A program made the position numbers and the translations under genes. Below, one piece after another: positions 15,290-24,250 of a stretch of DNA of 48,795 nt (position 1 is its first letter; each line of letters starts with the position of its first letter). Origin of the DNA: Chitinophagaceae bacterium (GTDB lineage: Bacteria; Bacteroidota; Bacteroidia; Chitinophagales; Chitinophagaceae); assembly GCA_947447005.1 (NCBI GenBank), contig CANFHO010000006.1:1-48795 (forward strand), in the 5' to 3' direction. The notes beneath the pieces were generated by a model. That model did not search any database. It saw only the letters and a program-made list of their open reading frames with translations, and was not told where the DNA came from.

Positions 15290-16920
15290 AAAATAAACTT
15301 AATGTTAAATGTTGTTCCTTTTTCCAATTCGCTTTCCACTTCAATCGTGCCGTTCATCAATTCAACATATTTAGAAACGATGTGTAATCCCAATCCGGTT
15401 CCTTGAATGTTGATTACATTTTTACCTCTAAAAAATCTTTCAAATAAATGTTTCTTATCCTCTTCAGGAATCCCCATTCCCTCGTCTGATATAAATATGT
15501 GGAGTGAATCATTTTGATTGATGCTCTTCACTTGAATGGAGGCTCCTTCAGGTGAAAACTTAATTGCATTTGAAACAAGGTTAAAAATAATATTCCTTAA
15601 CAAAGAGTGATCAAGATTTACCTTGGTATCTCCAATATGTTCATAAAGTATATGTTGTCCAATTTTAAGAATGGGTTTAATTTCATTGATGATTAATCCA
15701 AGCTGGTCTTTTAAGTTGAAGGTGGAAAAATGTACCTGTATTTTCCCTTCCTCAATTTTACCCAATGAGAGAAACTCATTTAAAATGTCGGTTAAATTGC
15801 TCACTGCCGAACCAATTCGTTGAATGTGTTTGTCTCTTTTATCTTGATCTTCAGTTTCAGTATACTTGCCAATAAGAGAAACAGATGATAAAATAGTACT
15901 AAGTGGTGTTCTGAATTCATGAGATGCCATGGATACAAATCTTGATTTAAGGTCGCTTAATTCTCTTTCCTTGCTCAAAGCATTTGTAAGTTCATCTCTT
16001 GATTTCTCCAGCTTGCTTAGGGTATCCATCAACTCGTGTGTTCTCTGGGCTACTTTGTTTTCCAATTCTTCGTTGAGCTGTTCAATTTTGAGTTTGGTTT
16101 CTTCAACTTCTGCCTTTTGTTTTCTCAAAGTGTCTTCAATCTCTTTTCGTTGAGTGATATCTAATATGAATGATATGACATAGGGTTCATTGTCTATCAT
16201 ATAGTGACCAAGACTAATTTCCACGGGTACTTCTGCTCCCGATTTTTTCAGGCCCTTCAATTCCATCCCTTTTCCCATCAATCTGTTGGTAGGTTTTTTT
16301 TCATATTTCTCCCTATGGTCAACATGATGATGACGGAACCTTGTTGGGATCAATTCCTCTACTTTTATTTTAAGAATCTCAGCTTCAGTATATTCAAATA
16401 AATCGGTTGCTTGTTTATTGGCAAGGATGATTGAACCACTCTTATTGACTAAAACTATCGGAACAGTTGCATATTGGAATAAGGCTTCAAATTTTTTAAT
16501 TTCTCTAAATAGGTTTTCTGAAAACACCCTTTGATTATCTATATTGATAATTCGTTGAAGAAAATATGTTTTGTTTCCAGAATTGAATGTTACAATATCT
16601 AACTTACCTAAAAAAGTATCTCCGTTCTTTTTGATAAACATTACCTCCTCACGCCAAAGTCCATTTCGTTTGATGGTTTCCCTAACCAGATCAGCAATTT
16701 CAAGATCAATGCTATGTTTTCTAAACCCAAAAAAGTGATAGTCACGCATGAAGGCCATTCGATCAGAATAGCCAAAGAAAAAAGAATAGGCATCATTTAC
16801 ATAAATGATATCATTTCCATTTTCATCCCAAACAGATACAAATTCATCTGAAAATGCAGATAATGCCTGGAGAAGTGAGGTGTGAAAAGAGGTCTCTTTT
16901 TCTTTTTCAATCATAAACAT
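15286..16920 (-). CDS. PAS-PAS sensor histidine kinase, FixL-like
   Basis: The 544-residue soluble kinase has two PAS domains (about 20-125 and 145-260), a coiled coil (260-315), a HisKA domain with SMASHEFRTPLS, and an ATPase domain with N (NLVSNAIKFSPEG), G1 (DEGMGIP) and G2 (GTGLGLHIVSKY) boxes. No membrane segment is seen. The second PAS resembles the FixL haem PAS: in IPTRFRHHHVDHREKY a His falls at the proximal haem ligand position. The residue corresponding to FixL Arg220 seems to be Met, so haem and O2 binding are uncertain. It is coupled to the receiver-CRP gene by a 4-base overlap. Confidence 0.85.
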   Translation of the reverse strand: MFMIEKEKETSFHTSLLQALSAFSDEFVSVWDENGNDIIYVNDAYSFFFGYSDRMAFMRDYHFFGFRKHSIDLEIADLVRETIKRNGLWREEVMFIKKNGDTFLGKLDIVTFNSGNKTYFLQRIINIDNQRVFSENLFREIKKFEALFQYATVPIVLVNKSGSIILANKQATDLFEYTEAEILKIKVEELIPTRFRHHHVDHREKYEKKPTNRLMGKGMELKGLKKSGAEVPVEISLGHYMIDNEPYVISFILDITQRKEIEDTLRKQKAEVEETKLKIEQLNEELENKVAQRTHELMDTLSKLEKSRDELTNALSKERELSDLKSRFVSMASHEFRTPLSTILSSVSLIGKYTETEDQDKRDKHIQRIGSAVSNLTDILNEFLSLGKIEEGKIQVHFSTFNLKDQLGLIINEIKPILKIGQHILYEHIGDTKVNLDHSLLRNIIFNLVSNAIKFSPEGASIQVKSINQNDSLHIFISDEGMGIPEEDKKHLFERFFRGKNVINIQGTGLGLHIVSKYVELMNGTIEVESELEKGTTFNIKFIL

Positions 16921-17011
16921 CCTTCAAATTAAGATGCTATTTTCCAATAATATCTTTGTATTGATACAAGTTACTCAAAAATATACCTTAATATATTTTT
17001 AGGGTAGCAGT

Positions 17012-17725
17012 TTATACTATGAAGTTTAATATCAGGAAAAATAAGGCCTGTACAGCCAATACCACAATTGCAAATCCGTTTGTGTATGGAAGCTTCATCA
17101 TATCATACATTCTGTTCAGGAAAAAGGATATGAGAAACCAACAAACGTAGTTAAAACCAGGAATAATGTTATTTTCCCAATGCCAGAATCCAACTTTGTT
17201 TGCAACTGGTTCCATCAGATAGTCAAAAAAAGTAGCAAGTAGTGCTGCAATGATGGAATAAACCAATGGTGTTTGAAATACAGTCTTGATCTTTCCATCA
17301 GTTCTTTTTGCTATATATTGGCTTAGAATAATCGATGTGATATAGGCACAATATGTTATTTTGAACCAGTTCAGACCAATGATCAAAGGCACGCCAAAAA
17401 TTTGCAAACCTAATATCTCTGAATACGTATAATGTCCAAAAAGCACTCCAGAGTTTACCCCAAGTACCTCTACAAAAAAACCTACTGAGAATCCAAGTAA
17501 AAGAGCTGTTACATATCTCGTTCCAATCTTATGTTCATTCCATAACATTAAAACAAACATGAGCAAAAGGTTGTATGTGGTAGAACCTCTGTATGTTACC
17601 GAAAATGTACTTCCAAATAAAAAAAGACCAACAATATGGGATAAGATTGCCAACCCTGTACTAAACTTGAATACAGGCGTGTTAACATCTCTAATACTTA
17701 GTGTTTTATGTTTCCTGGGCGACAT
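17012..17725 (-). CDS. cruF: Carotenoid biosynthesis protein, CruF/DUF422 family
   Basis: The 237-residue, roughly seven-helix membrane protein has the family blocks EVLGVNSGVLFGHYTYSE, VPLIIGLNWFKITY and a GFWHWENNIIPG loop. CruF is a carotenoid 1',2'-hydratase that puts a tertiary hydroxyl on the acyclic end of gamma-carotene-type pigments. Next to a CrtI/CrtD desaturase and idi it fits a route to monocyclic carotenoids such as myxol, saproxanthin or flexixanthin. It lies 34 bp downstream of the desaturase gene on the same strand. Confidence 0.8.
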   Translation of the reverse strand: MSPRKHKTLSIRDVNTPVFKFSTGLAILSHIVGLFLFGSTFSVTYRGSTTYNLLLMFVLMLWNEHKIGTRYVTALLLGFSVGFFVEVLGVNSGVLFGHYTYSEILGLQIFGVPLIIGLNWFKITYCAYITSIILSQYIAKRTDGKIKTVFQTPLVYSIIAALLATFFDYLMEPVANKVGFWHWENNIIPGFNYVCWFLISFFLNRMYDMMKLPYTNGFAIVVLAVQALFFLILNFIV

Positions 17726-17759
17726 TGGCCCAAGTTACTAAGTTTTCATGAAATTTACT

Positions 17760-19232
17760 CTAAGGGGATATCATGTTAGATACAATCTTAGCACTTTTGA
17801 GACAAAGCGGAATCCCTCCACCAGGATGAACACTGCCCCCTGTAAAATATAACCCTTTGATATCACTGTTGTCGTTGGCATGACGCAGAAAGGCCGACCA
17901 TGTTGAATTGGAGCTTGAACCATACAGGGAACCTAAATACGAGCTTGTCGTTTTCTGTATATCCATAGGCGTCATCACATGTTCGGTGATGATCAATTTT
18001 TCCAAATCTGTCTTTAACATCCGATTCATTTTTTCAATAATGGCCTGTCGGATCATTGGTTGCGCTGCATTCCAATCCAGTTGATCATTTGCAGGAGCAT
18101 TAACCATCACAAACCAGTTTTCATGGCCTTCAGGTGACAACCCTGATTCAAATTTGGATGTGATGTTTACATAAACTGTTGGGTCAGCATGCAACTGTTT
18201 ATGCTTGAACAGATCCTGAAATTCTTGTTCATAATCTTGTGCAAAGAATATGTTATGCAGATGCATATGATCAAACCCTTTTTTTATGCCCCAATAAAAA
18301 ATACATGCACTGCTGCTGCGCTCGTTTTTTAAAACCTTGTCTGATTTTTTAGCATCTCTTAATAGCTTTGAATATGTATAATATACATCCATATTGCTGA
18401 CCACCACATCGGACTCATGTATCGTTTCTTTGATAGATATTCCTTTGATTTTTCCTTCCTTTGAAACAATTGCATCAACCTCCTGATTGAAATGAAATAC
18501 CACGCCCAACCTGTCTGCCAAGTTTTTCAAGGCATTGGTAATACTGATCATGCCGCCTTTTGGAAAAAAAGTTCCTTGTCCCAATTCAAGGTGAGGAATC
18601 ATGCTTAACATTCCAGGGGCTACATACGGATTGCTTCCATTATATGTTGCAAATCGGTTGAATAATTGAATGAGTTCAGGTGATTTGAATGATTTTCGGT
18701 TGTATTCATGCAATGAACCTATAAGGTAACCCAAGCGCAAACCTTTGATGGCTTTCAAAATTCGAGGGTGAAACCATGTTCTCCATTTATGCAATGGATA
18801 ATTCAGAAAAACATCTCCCAATCCTGCATATGCTTTTGCCGCATTATTAAGATATTTTTTTATAGCTATTTTATTCTCTGATGTTTGCTCATGTACTTCA
18901 TTTGCCAATGCATCAATATTGGTGAAGGCACGGATTACTTTACCGTTTTCATAATAATAGTTGAATGAAAGATCGAGTGATGTAAAACTGAAGTGATCTT
19001 CCCATTTTTCGCCTGCCAAACCAAACAATTCTACAATATTTTCTGGCTCTGTAAATAAGGATGGGCCGGCATCAAACGTAAATCCGTCTTTTTCTATGAC
19101 ATGTAACTTTCCCCCTGGGAATGCATTTTTTTCAAACACCTCTACATGATATCCTTTCGCTGCAAGCCTGATAGAAGTAGCGATTCCACCAATACCTGCT
19201 CCAATAATAATAGCTTTTTTCACGGGTTTCAT
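17760..19232 (-). CDS. CrtI-family carotenoid desaturase, possibly CrtD-type
   Basis: The 490-residue FAD enzyme has an N-terminal dinucleotide site (IIIGAGIGGIATSIRLAAKG) and FEKNAFPGGKLHV, with the C-terminal carotenoid desaturase signature TGGSVHPGGGIPLC. I chose ATG 19232, which overlaps the idi stop (ATGA); an in-frame upstream start would lie inside idi. Phytoene desaturase CrtI usually neighbours phytoene synthase crtB, which is absent here. Pairing with cruF suggests the 1-hydroxycarotenoid 3,4-desaturase CrtD instead. The two cannot be separated by eye. Confidence 0.88.
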   Translation of the reverse strand: MKPVKKAIIIGAGIGGIATSIRLAAKGYHVEVFEKNAFPGGKLHVIEKDGFTFDAGPSLFTEPENIVELFGLAGEKWEDHFSFTSLDLSFNYYYENGKVIRAFTNIDALANEVHEQTSENKIAIKKYLNNAAKAYAGLGDVFLNYPLHKWRTWFHPRILKAIKGLRLGYLIGSLHEYNRKSFKSPELIQLFNRFATYNGSNPYVAPGMLSMIPHLELGQGTFFPKGGMISITNALKNLADRLGVVFHFNQEVDAIVSKEGKIKGISIKETIHESDVVVSNMDVYYTYSKLLRDAKKSDKVLKNERSSSACIFYWGIKKGFDHMHLHNIFFAQDYEQEFQDLFKHKQLHADPTVYVNITSKFESGLSPEGHENWFVMVNAPANDQLDWNAAQPMIRQAIIEKMNRMLKTDLEKLIITEHVMTPMDIQKTTSSYLGSLYGSSSNSTWSAFLRHANDNSDIKGLYFTGGSVHPGGGIPLCLKSAKIVSNMISP

Positions 19233-19750
19233 TTCTGTTTTGCAAGATGTTGCTCCAGCATTGGAAATGCAATGAGAAACCATGCGGTATATTTTTCAGG
19301 ATATAATCTGATATCATTTCTGAGATGATCTATGTCAACATATTCAACTGCGGCCACTTCCTCCTCATTTAATTCAAATGGGCCATCATATCTTCCAATC
19401 AACACATGATCATATTCATGTTCAGTAAGTTCATTGTCCAGAACTGCCTTATACATGAATTGAAAAGAAGGGGTTACTTCTGTTGTAAAACCAAGCTCTT
19501 CTTTCAATCTTCTGATGGCTGCCTCTGTCGGAGTTTCAGTGGGGTAGGGGTGACTGCAACAAGCATTGGTCCATAACCCACCACTATGATACTTGGTCAA
19601 AGCCCTTTGTTGTAAAAGCATCTCGCCTTTGGAGTTGAAAATAAAAACACTGAAAGCCCTGTGCAACAAAGCTTTCCGATGAGCTTCCATTTTTTCCATG
19701 AGCCCTATTTCCTCATCATCCTCATTTACCAATACTAACAACTGCTCCAT
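19229..19750 (-). CDS. idi: Isopentenyl-diphosphate delta-isomerase, type 1
   Basis: The 173-residue Nudix-fold enzyme interconverts IPP and DMAPP, supplying the isoprenoid pathway. The catalytic Cys is in TNACCSHP and the catalytic Glu region is LTEHEYDH; the Nudix-like block is EAAIRRLKEELGF. It overlaps the carotenoid desaturase start by 4 bp and sits 11 bp after a glutathione peroxidase gene, so pigment and antioxidant genes share an operon. Confidence 0.95.
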   Translation of the reverse strand: MEQLLVLVNEDDEEIGLMEKMEAHRKALLHRAFSVFIFNSKGEMLLQQRALTKYHSGGLWTNACCSHPYPTETPTEAAIRRLKEELGFTTEVTPSFQFMYKAVLDNELTEHEYDHVLIGRYDGPFELNEEEVAAVEYVDIDHLRNDIRLYPEKYTAWFLIAFPMLEQHLAKQK

Positions 19751-19761
19751 ACGTTTTCTGA

Positions 19762-20454
19762 TTACTCTCCTTTGTGATCCAAGATATTTATTATTCCCTG
19801 GCTAAGCGGACTTACACCTGGATCGAAATATCCCAATAATGTGCCTTCCTTATTCAGGATATATTTTGAGAAATTCCATGACGGATCTTTACTGTTCCAT
19901 CCATTCTGTGTTGCATCACTGAGCCAACTATAAAGCGGGTGTTGATTATTTCCTTTGATCACAGTTGATTTGATGGCTATAGGAAATTCAACCCCATAAT
20001 TCTTTTTACAAAAAGCGGCAATCTCTTCATTGCTGCCTTTTTCCTGTTGCTTGAAATCATTTGCAGGAAATGCAATGATAATGAGATTGTCCTTGTATTT
20101 GTTATACAGGGATTGTAATTCCTCGTATTGCGCCGTGTATCCACAATCACTCGCAGTGTTAACAATCATAATCATCTTGCCACTCCATTTTGAGAGTGTA
20201 ACAGAATCTCCATTGTTCAATTCAAATGGGATATTCAAAACGGATGTTTTTGGAGCCACAACCTGATCGGGTTGTAGGGTTTTGTTGTTCACACCAAAAA
20301 ACCTTGTAACCCCTGTCAATGCAGGATAAATTGATTTTAATATGGATTGTCTTTTGCTCATGCCACTTTGTTTTTTATTGATACTGCATCCCAGTCCAAT
20401 GAGGATTACAAGTGCAAGTATCGATGATAAAAAGATTATTTTTTTATTTTTCAA
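19762..20454 (-). CDS. Glutathione-peroxidase-family lipoprotein
   Basis: The 230-residue protein starts with a lipoprotein signal (hydrophobic stretch ending LIGLGCS, Cys23 as lipidation site), a linker, and a GPx domain. The peroxidatic Cys is in TASDCGYTAQ (usual motif ASKCGxTxQ), followed by IIAFPANDF and the conserved WNFSKY. These enzymes usually use thioredoxin rather than glutathione. It would act in the periplasm or at a membrane face. It lies 9 bp after the aldehyde dehydrogenase and 11 bp before idi. Confidence 0.9.
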   Translation of the reverse strand: MKNKKIIFLSSILALVILIGLGCSINKKQSGMSKRQSILKSIYPALTGVTRFFGVNNKTLQPDQVVAPKTSVLNIPFELNNGDSVTLSKWSGKMIMIVNTASDCGYTAQYEELQSLYNKYKDNLIIIAFPANDFKQQEKGSNEEIAAFCKKNYGVEFPIAIKSTVIKGNNQHPLYSWLSDATQNGWNSKDPSWNFSKYILNKEGTLLGYFDPGVSPLSQGIINILDHKGE

Positions 20455-20463
20455 AGCAGCATT

Positions 20464-21894
20464 TTAAGTGAATTTAAAAATTGTTCTCAGCAATTTGACA
20501 TTGTTTTTAAATGGTGCATACCATATGGGAACATCAAACCAACTTTTGGAAATCATAACAGACTTAGGCCTTGTGAAAGTTTCAAAACCTGACAGACCAT
20601 GGTATTGACCAATTCCACTTGCACCAACACCACCAAATGGAAGATGGGGATTCCCGATATGGATCAATCCATTGTTGACACAGGCTCCACCAAATCTAAT
20701 CGAGTTGATGTACATATCTTGTACCTTTTTGTCTTCAGCATAAATATAAAGGGATAGTGGAAAAGGATTCTTTTTGATCCAGTCAATAGCCTCTTGGTCT
20801 TTTTCATATGTGATGATTGGAAGAATTGGACCAAAGATTTCCTCTTTCATTACACTATGATCTGTGCTGATATTTTGCAACAATGTGGGCTCGATATAAA
20901 GATCCGATTCATCATGTGATCCTCCAGTCAGCTTTTCACCTTCATTCAAATATGAAATTAACTTATTGAATCTTTTTGCATTGATGATGCGCCCCATATC
21001 TTTACTTGCTTTTGGATCCTCTCCAAACATTTTTTTGATGTTTTTCTGGATATGGGAAACCAATTCATCTTTTACACTGCTGTGAACTAAAATATAATCA
21101 GGCGCTATACACGTTTGACCAACATTCATCAGCTTGCTCCATGTAATCTTTTTGGCTGTATATTTCAGATTGGCTGATTTGTCCACAATGCACGGGCTTT
21201 TCCCGCCCAATTCCAATGTAACAGGAATCAATTGCTTTGCTGCCATCTCCATAATCTTTTGGCCTACTATCGTGCTTCCTGTAAAGAAAACATGATCAAA
21301 TCGCACGGCGTGCATCAGCACAGGAATCACCTCATGGCCAAGTCCTTGTACAACCTTCACATAGTTGCTGTCAAAAATTTCAGTGATCATTTTTTCAATC
21401 ACAACTGCTGTAAATGGCGCCTCTTCAGATGGCTTTACAAATGCTGTATTTCCACCTGCAATTGAGTTTATCAATGGAGCAATGGATAATAAAAATGGAT
21501 AATTCCATGGACTGATAATCAATACTGATCCTAAAGGATCACGATGGATTTTACTGCTGGAAGGAAGAAACATCATGGGAGTAGGAACAGCCTTTGGCTT
21601 AGACCAACTATCCAAATTGGCAACAATAAAATCAAGCTCTTTTATAACCTGGCCAATTTCAGATCCAAATGCTTCGTATTCAGATTTACGAAGATCTTTA
21701 TTCAATGCTTCAACAATTTCAGCATCATAACGAATGATGGCATCACGAAGTTTTTTCAGTTGTTGTTTCCTGAATCCAATATTTCTGGTAGTACCTGTGT
21801 CAAAATAGTCGGTTTGGGACTTAAAAATAATGATCAGTTCCTCTTCAGACAATGAGGGAAGCGTTGGGATGATATCTTTTTTCAAATTAGGCAT
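20464..21894 (-). CDS. Aldehyde dehydrogenase, ALDH3-like
   Basis: The 476-residue enzyme shows the catalytic Glu in TLELGGKSP and the catalytic Cys in NVGQTCIAPDY, plus the Rossmann-type IISPWNYPFLL and the ALDH3-type C-terminal FGGVGASGIGQYHG. The C-terminal hydrophobic or basic extension is typical of class 3 and fatty aldehyde dehydrogenases. In this operon it might oxidise lipid or carotenoid-derived aldehydes; that is an inference from context. The gene is 9 bp upstream of the GPx lipoprotein. Confidence 0.92.
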   Translation of the reverse strand: MPNLKKDIIPTLPSLSEEELIIIFKSQTDYFDTGTTRNIGFRKQQLKKLRDAIIRYDAEIVEALNKDLRKSEYEAFGSEIGQVIKELDFIVANLDSWSKPKAVPTPMMFLPSSSKIHRDPLGSVLIISPWNYPFLLSIAPLINSIAGGNTAFVKPSEEAPFTAVVIEKMITEIFDSNYVKVVQGLGHEVIPVLMHAVRFDHVFFTGSTIVGQKIMEMAAKQLIPVTLELGGKSPCIVDKSANLKYTAKKITWSKLMNVGQTCIAPDYILVHSSVKDELVSHIQKNIKKMFGEDPKASKDMGRIINAKRFNKLISYLNEGEKLTGGSHDESDLYIEPTLLQNISTDHSVMKEEIFGPILPIITYEKDQEAIDWIKKNPFPLSLYIYAEDKKVQDMYINSIRFGGACVNNGLIHIGNPHLPFGGVGASGIGQYHGLSGFETFTRPKSVMISKSWFDVPIWYAPFKNNVKLLRTIFKFT

Positions 21895-21970
21895 AAGAGT
21901 AACTTTAGAACAATTCTTATGGAAGATAGTTCATAAAATGCAGTTCTTGATGCCAAAAAGGAATGAAAAC

Positions 21971-22354
21971 CTATCCGAGGTAAGCAATCATACTGATCTC
22001 TACATTCACCCCTTTTGGTAGTCCTTTGACTGCAACGGTTTCCCTTGCTGGATATTCGCCCGAAAGATATGATGCATATACCTCATTGACTACAGCAAAC
22101 AAAGACATGTCAGTGAGAAAAATGGTGGTTTTCACTACGGTTGAAAAATCGGTACCCGCTTCAGCCAAAATAGCGGCAAGATTTTTCATGGCTTGGTGGG
22201 TTTCCTCCGCAGCATCTTTTGCATCTACATTTCCAGTGGAAGGGTCAATGGCTACCTGACCTGAAATAAAAAGCATATTTCCTGCCTTCACAGATTGATT
22301 GTATGGTCCTATCGGTGCTGGAGCATTTACTGTGTTGATGATTGTTTTACTCAT
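21971..22354 (-). CDS. ridA: RidA/YjgF-family enamine/imine deaminase
   Basis: The 127-residue protein shows the family blocks APAPIGPYNQSV, FISGQVAIDP and YPARETVAVKGLPKGVNVEISMIAY, which include the substrate-binding Arg and the active-site Glu. RidA hydrolyses reactive 2-aminoacrylate and related enamines from PLP enzymes. It is divergent from tsaB and lies 76 bp before the aldehyde dehydrogenase of the minus-strand cluster. Confidence 0.95.
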   Translation of the reverse strand: MSKTIINTVNAPAPIGPYNQSVKAGNMLFISGQVAIDPSTGNVDAKDAAEETHQAMKNLAAILAEAGTDFSTVVKTTIFLTDMSLFAVVNEVYASYLSGEYPARETVAVKGLPKGVNVEISMIAYLG

Positions 22355-22400
22355 TTTGAAGAGTTTTAGTGGATACGAAGATAATTGCTTTATATCAACC

Positions 22401-22408
22401 TATTTTTG
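22401..22408 (+). promoter_or_regulatory. -7 promoter element of tsaB
   Basis: TATTTTTG matches the Bacteroidota consensus TAnnTTTG. It implies transcription from about 22414, which rules out the farther upstream TTG start of tsaB and supports the TTG at 22427. Confidence 0.5.
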
Positions 22409-22426
22409 CAAATACAAACAATAAAG

Positions 22427-23104
22427 TTGATCCCACAACCAGTCAACATATTACAAATAAACACTGCCATGCAAGCGGCAAGTGTTGCTATATCGCGGGA
22501 TGGAAGTGTCATTGCCGAAAGAATCAACACTGATCAATATGAACATGCATCGTATGTTCAGCCTGCCATTTTGGAATTATGCACTGAAACAGGATTGGCC
22601 ATCAATGAATTTCATGCTGTAGCTGTTGTAAACGGACCTGGTTCTTACACCGGTTTACGCGTAGGACTTGCATCAGCAAAGGGAATTTGCTTTGCATCAC
22701 AAATCCCATTGATCTGTATAAACACACTCGAATGGATGGCTAGTTCCTATTTGAATCAACCAGATACACTTGTTTGTCCCATGATAGATGCCAGGCGGGA
22801 TGAGGTTTTTACGGGATTATATGATTCAAACGGCAGTATCAAACTTGCCCCACAGGCAATGATTTTGGATGAAGAAAAATTTTCTGCATTCCTGGATTCA
22901 TCCAATATATTTTTTGTTGGCGATGGAGCTGAAAAGTGGAAAAAAATAACACATCATCCAAACGCTCATTTTCCACCATCCGATTTTAGATCAACTGAAC
23001 TTGCAAAACTTTCGCTAGCATACTTCTTTAAAAGCCAATTTTCTGACTTGGCTTATGCAGAACCATTTTACACCAAGGAATTTTACACTACCCAAATCAG
23101 GTAA
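22427..23104 (+). CDS. tsaB: tRNA threonylcarbamoyladenosine biosynthesis protein TsaB
   Basis: The 226-residue protein has the ASKHA fold signature NTAMQAASVAI near the N-terminus, then VNGPGSYTGLRVGLASAKG and CPMIDARRDEVF, all diagnostic of TsaB (YeaZ). With TsaD and TsaE it makes the t6A37 modification of ANN-decoding tRNAs. There is no ATG before the conserved NILQINTA block; TTG 22427 is the most likely start given the promoter. The start is uncertain by a few codons, the identity is not. Confidence 0.88.
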   Translation: MIPQPVNILQINTAMQAASVAISRDGSVIAERINTDQYEHASYVQPAILELCTETGLAINEFHAVAVVNGPGSYTGLRVGLASAKGICFASQIPLICINTLEWMASSYLNQPDTLVCPMIDARRDEVFTGLYDSNGSIKLAPQAMILDEEKFSAFLDSSNIFFVGDGAEKWKKITHHPNAHFPPSDFRSTELAKLSLAYFFKSQFSDLAYAEPFYTKEFYTTQIR

Positions 23105-23224
23105 TACATTAATAATTTTTGTTATACGTTGATTGTCAGACGATTATTTAACTTTTGATTTTTTTTACACAAAGTCAATTATCTGTATATTCGTTGTGCT
23201 ATAACCTAACCACAAACACACCTT

Positions 23225-23590
23225 ATGTCTTTCTCATCCAAAAGCACAACTTCCAGTAATGGAAGCACCGAAATTAAAAAAAACCAATTGACAAACGGTG
23301 AATTACATCTTGACTATTTAGCAATAAAAAAAGCATCCCTCATTTTCAGGGCATTGAATCATCAATTGCGTCAGGATATTCTGAAGTACATTGATACAAA
23401 AGGGAAGGTTACCGTTACTGAAATATTTATTGAATTAAGATTAGAGCAATCAGTTGCCAGCCAGCATCTTGCTATTCTGCGTAGGGCGGGCATTCTAAGA
23501 ACTGAACGTGAAGGAAAATTCATGTATTATAAGCTTAATGAAGATAAGCTGAAGTTGATCATCAATATGGTTGTAAATTTGCTGAACTAA
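23225..23590 (+). CDS. ArsR-family winged-helix repressor
   Basis: The 121-residue protein has the ArsR DNA-binding region: a TVTEIFIELRLEQSVASQHLAILRRAGIL-type helix-turn-helix, split here as TVTEIFIELRL and QSVASQHLAILRRAG, and the wing REGKFMYYKLN. The ELCVC metal site of ArsR/SmtB is absent and the protein contains no cysteine, so a metal or thiol sensor role through cysteines is unlikely. It lies 9 bp before a rhodanese-like gene, a pairing frequent in Bacteroidota. Confidence 0.88.
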   Translation: MSFSSKSTTSSNGSTEIKKNQLTNGELHLDYLAIKKASLIFRALNHQLRQDILKYIDTKGKVTVTEIFIELRLEQSVASQHLAILRRAGILRTEREGKFMYYKLNEDKLKLIINMVVNLLN

Positions 23591-23599
23591 TCAGCAACT

Positions 23600-24250
23600 A
23601 TGACACGTTTAAGGCTTCAGGAAATCAAGGAAATCATTTCATCTGATCGTTTGCATTATATCTTGGATTGCAGAACTACAGAAGATTTTGATCAGGCATT
23701 TATTTCAACTTCCATTTATGCAGGTTCACAATTGTCTAAAATCATCAGATTGGTTGGCGTTCAAACCGAGGCCCATATCTATCTCGTTGCAGGCACTGTA
23801 AGTGAAGGTATCGTAGAGGGATTGAATAAACTCGGGTTTGAAAATGTAACACTGATTGAAGAATTTGAAAATACCGACGAATTGTCAAATTCATCTTTGT
23901 TGGATCTCATGATCACTATAGATCCGGATGAATTGGCCATGGATTTGCCTTTTGAAGAACACGCAAGAATCATTGACCTCAGAGAAGAGGAAATTTATTC
24001 AAAAGGACATATTGATGGTGCCGAGCATATTGATTTGGAAGAGCTTTCTGATATTGGAACCATTGCTGAGTTTGAGGAAAATGAAAATGTATATCTCTAT
24101 GGTGATTCAGAAATGTCATCATTCATAGGCAGCCTGATGAAAAGACAAGGGGTGCATAATTTCAAGAAAGTAACAGGAACATTTGCAGATATCAAATCAA
24201 TTGATACAATTAAAATTTCCACAGTGGCCTCAGCACCTAAGGAAGGTTAA
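23600..24250 (+). CDS. Double rhodanese-like protein without active-site cysteines
   Basis: The 216-residue protein contains two rhodanese-type domains: the first about residues 5-95 (YILDCRTTEDFDQAF), the second about 112-205 (IIDLREEEIYSKGHIDGAEHIDL). In both, the loop that should hold the catalytic Cys lacks it (VAGTVSEG and YGDSEMSS). The only Cys is the one in ILDCR. Sulfur transfer is therefore unlikely, and a structural or ligand-sensing role is more plausible. It forms an operon with the ArsR-type regulator and its last 14 bases overlap the convergent acyltransferase gene. Confidence 0.75.
   Translation: MTRLRLQEIKEIISSDRLHYILDCRTTEDFDQAFISTSIYAGSQLSKIIRLVGVQTEAHIYLVAGTVSEGIVEGLNKLGFENVTLIEEFENTDELSNSSLLDLMITIDPDELAMDLPFEEHARIIDLREEEIYSKGHIDGAEHIDLEELSDIGTIAEFEENENVYLYGDSEMSSFIGSLMKRQGVHNFKKVTGTFADIKSIDTIKISTVASAPKEG

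Noticed and set aside
23128-23140. FNR-like TTGATTGTCA upstream of the ArsR gene
   Set aside because: The half-sites are only three bases apart; they do not fit TGA-N6-TCA.
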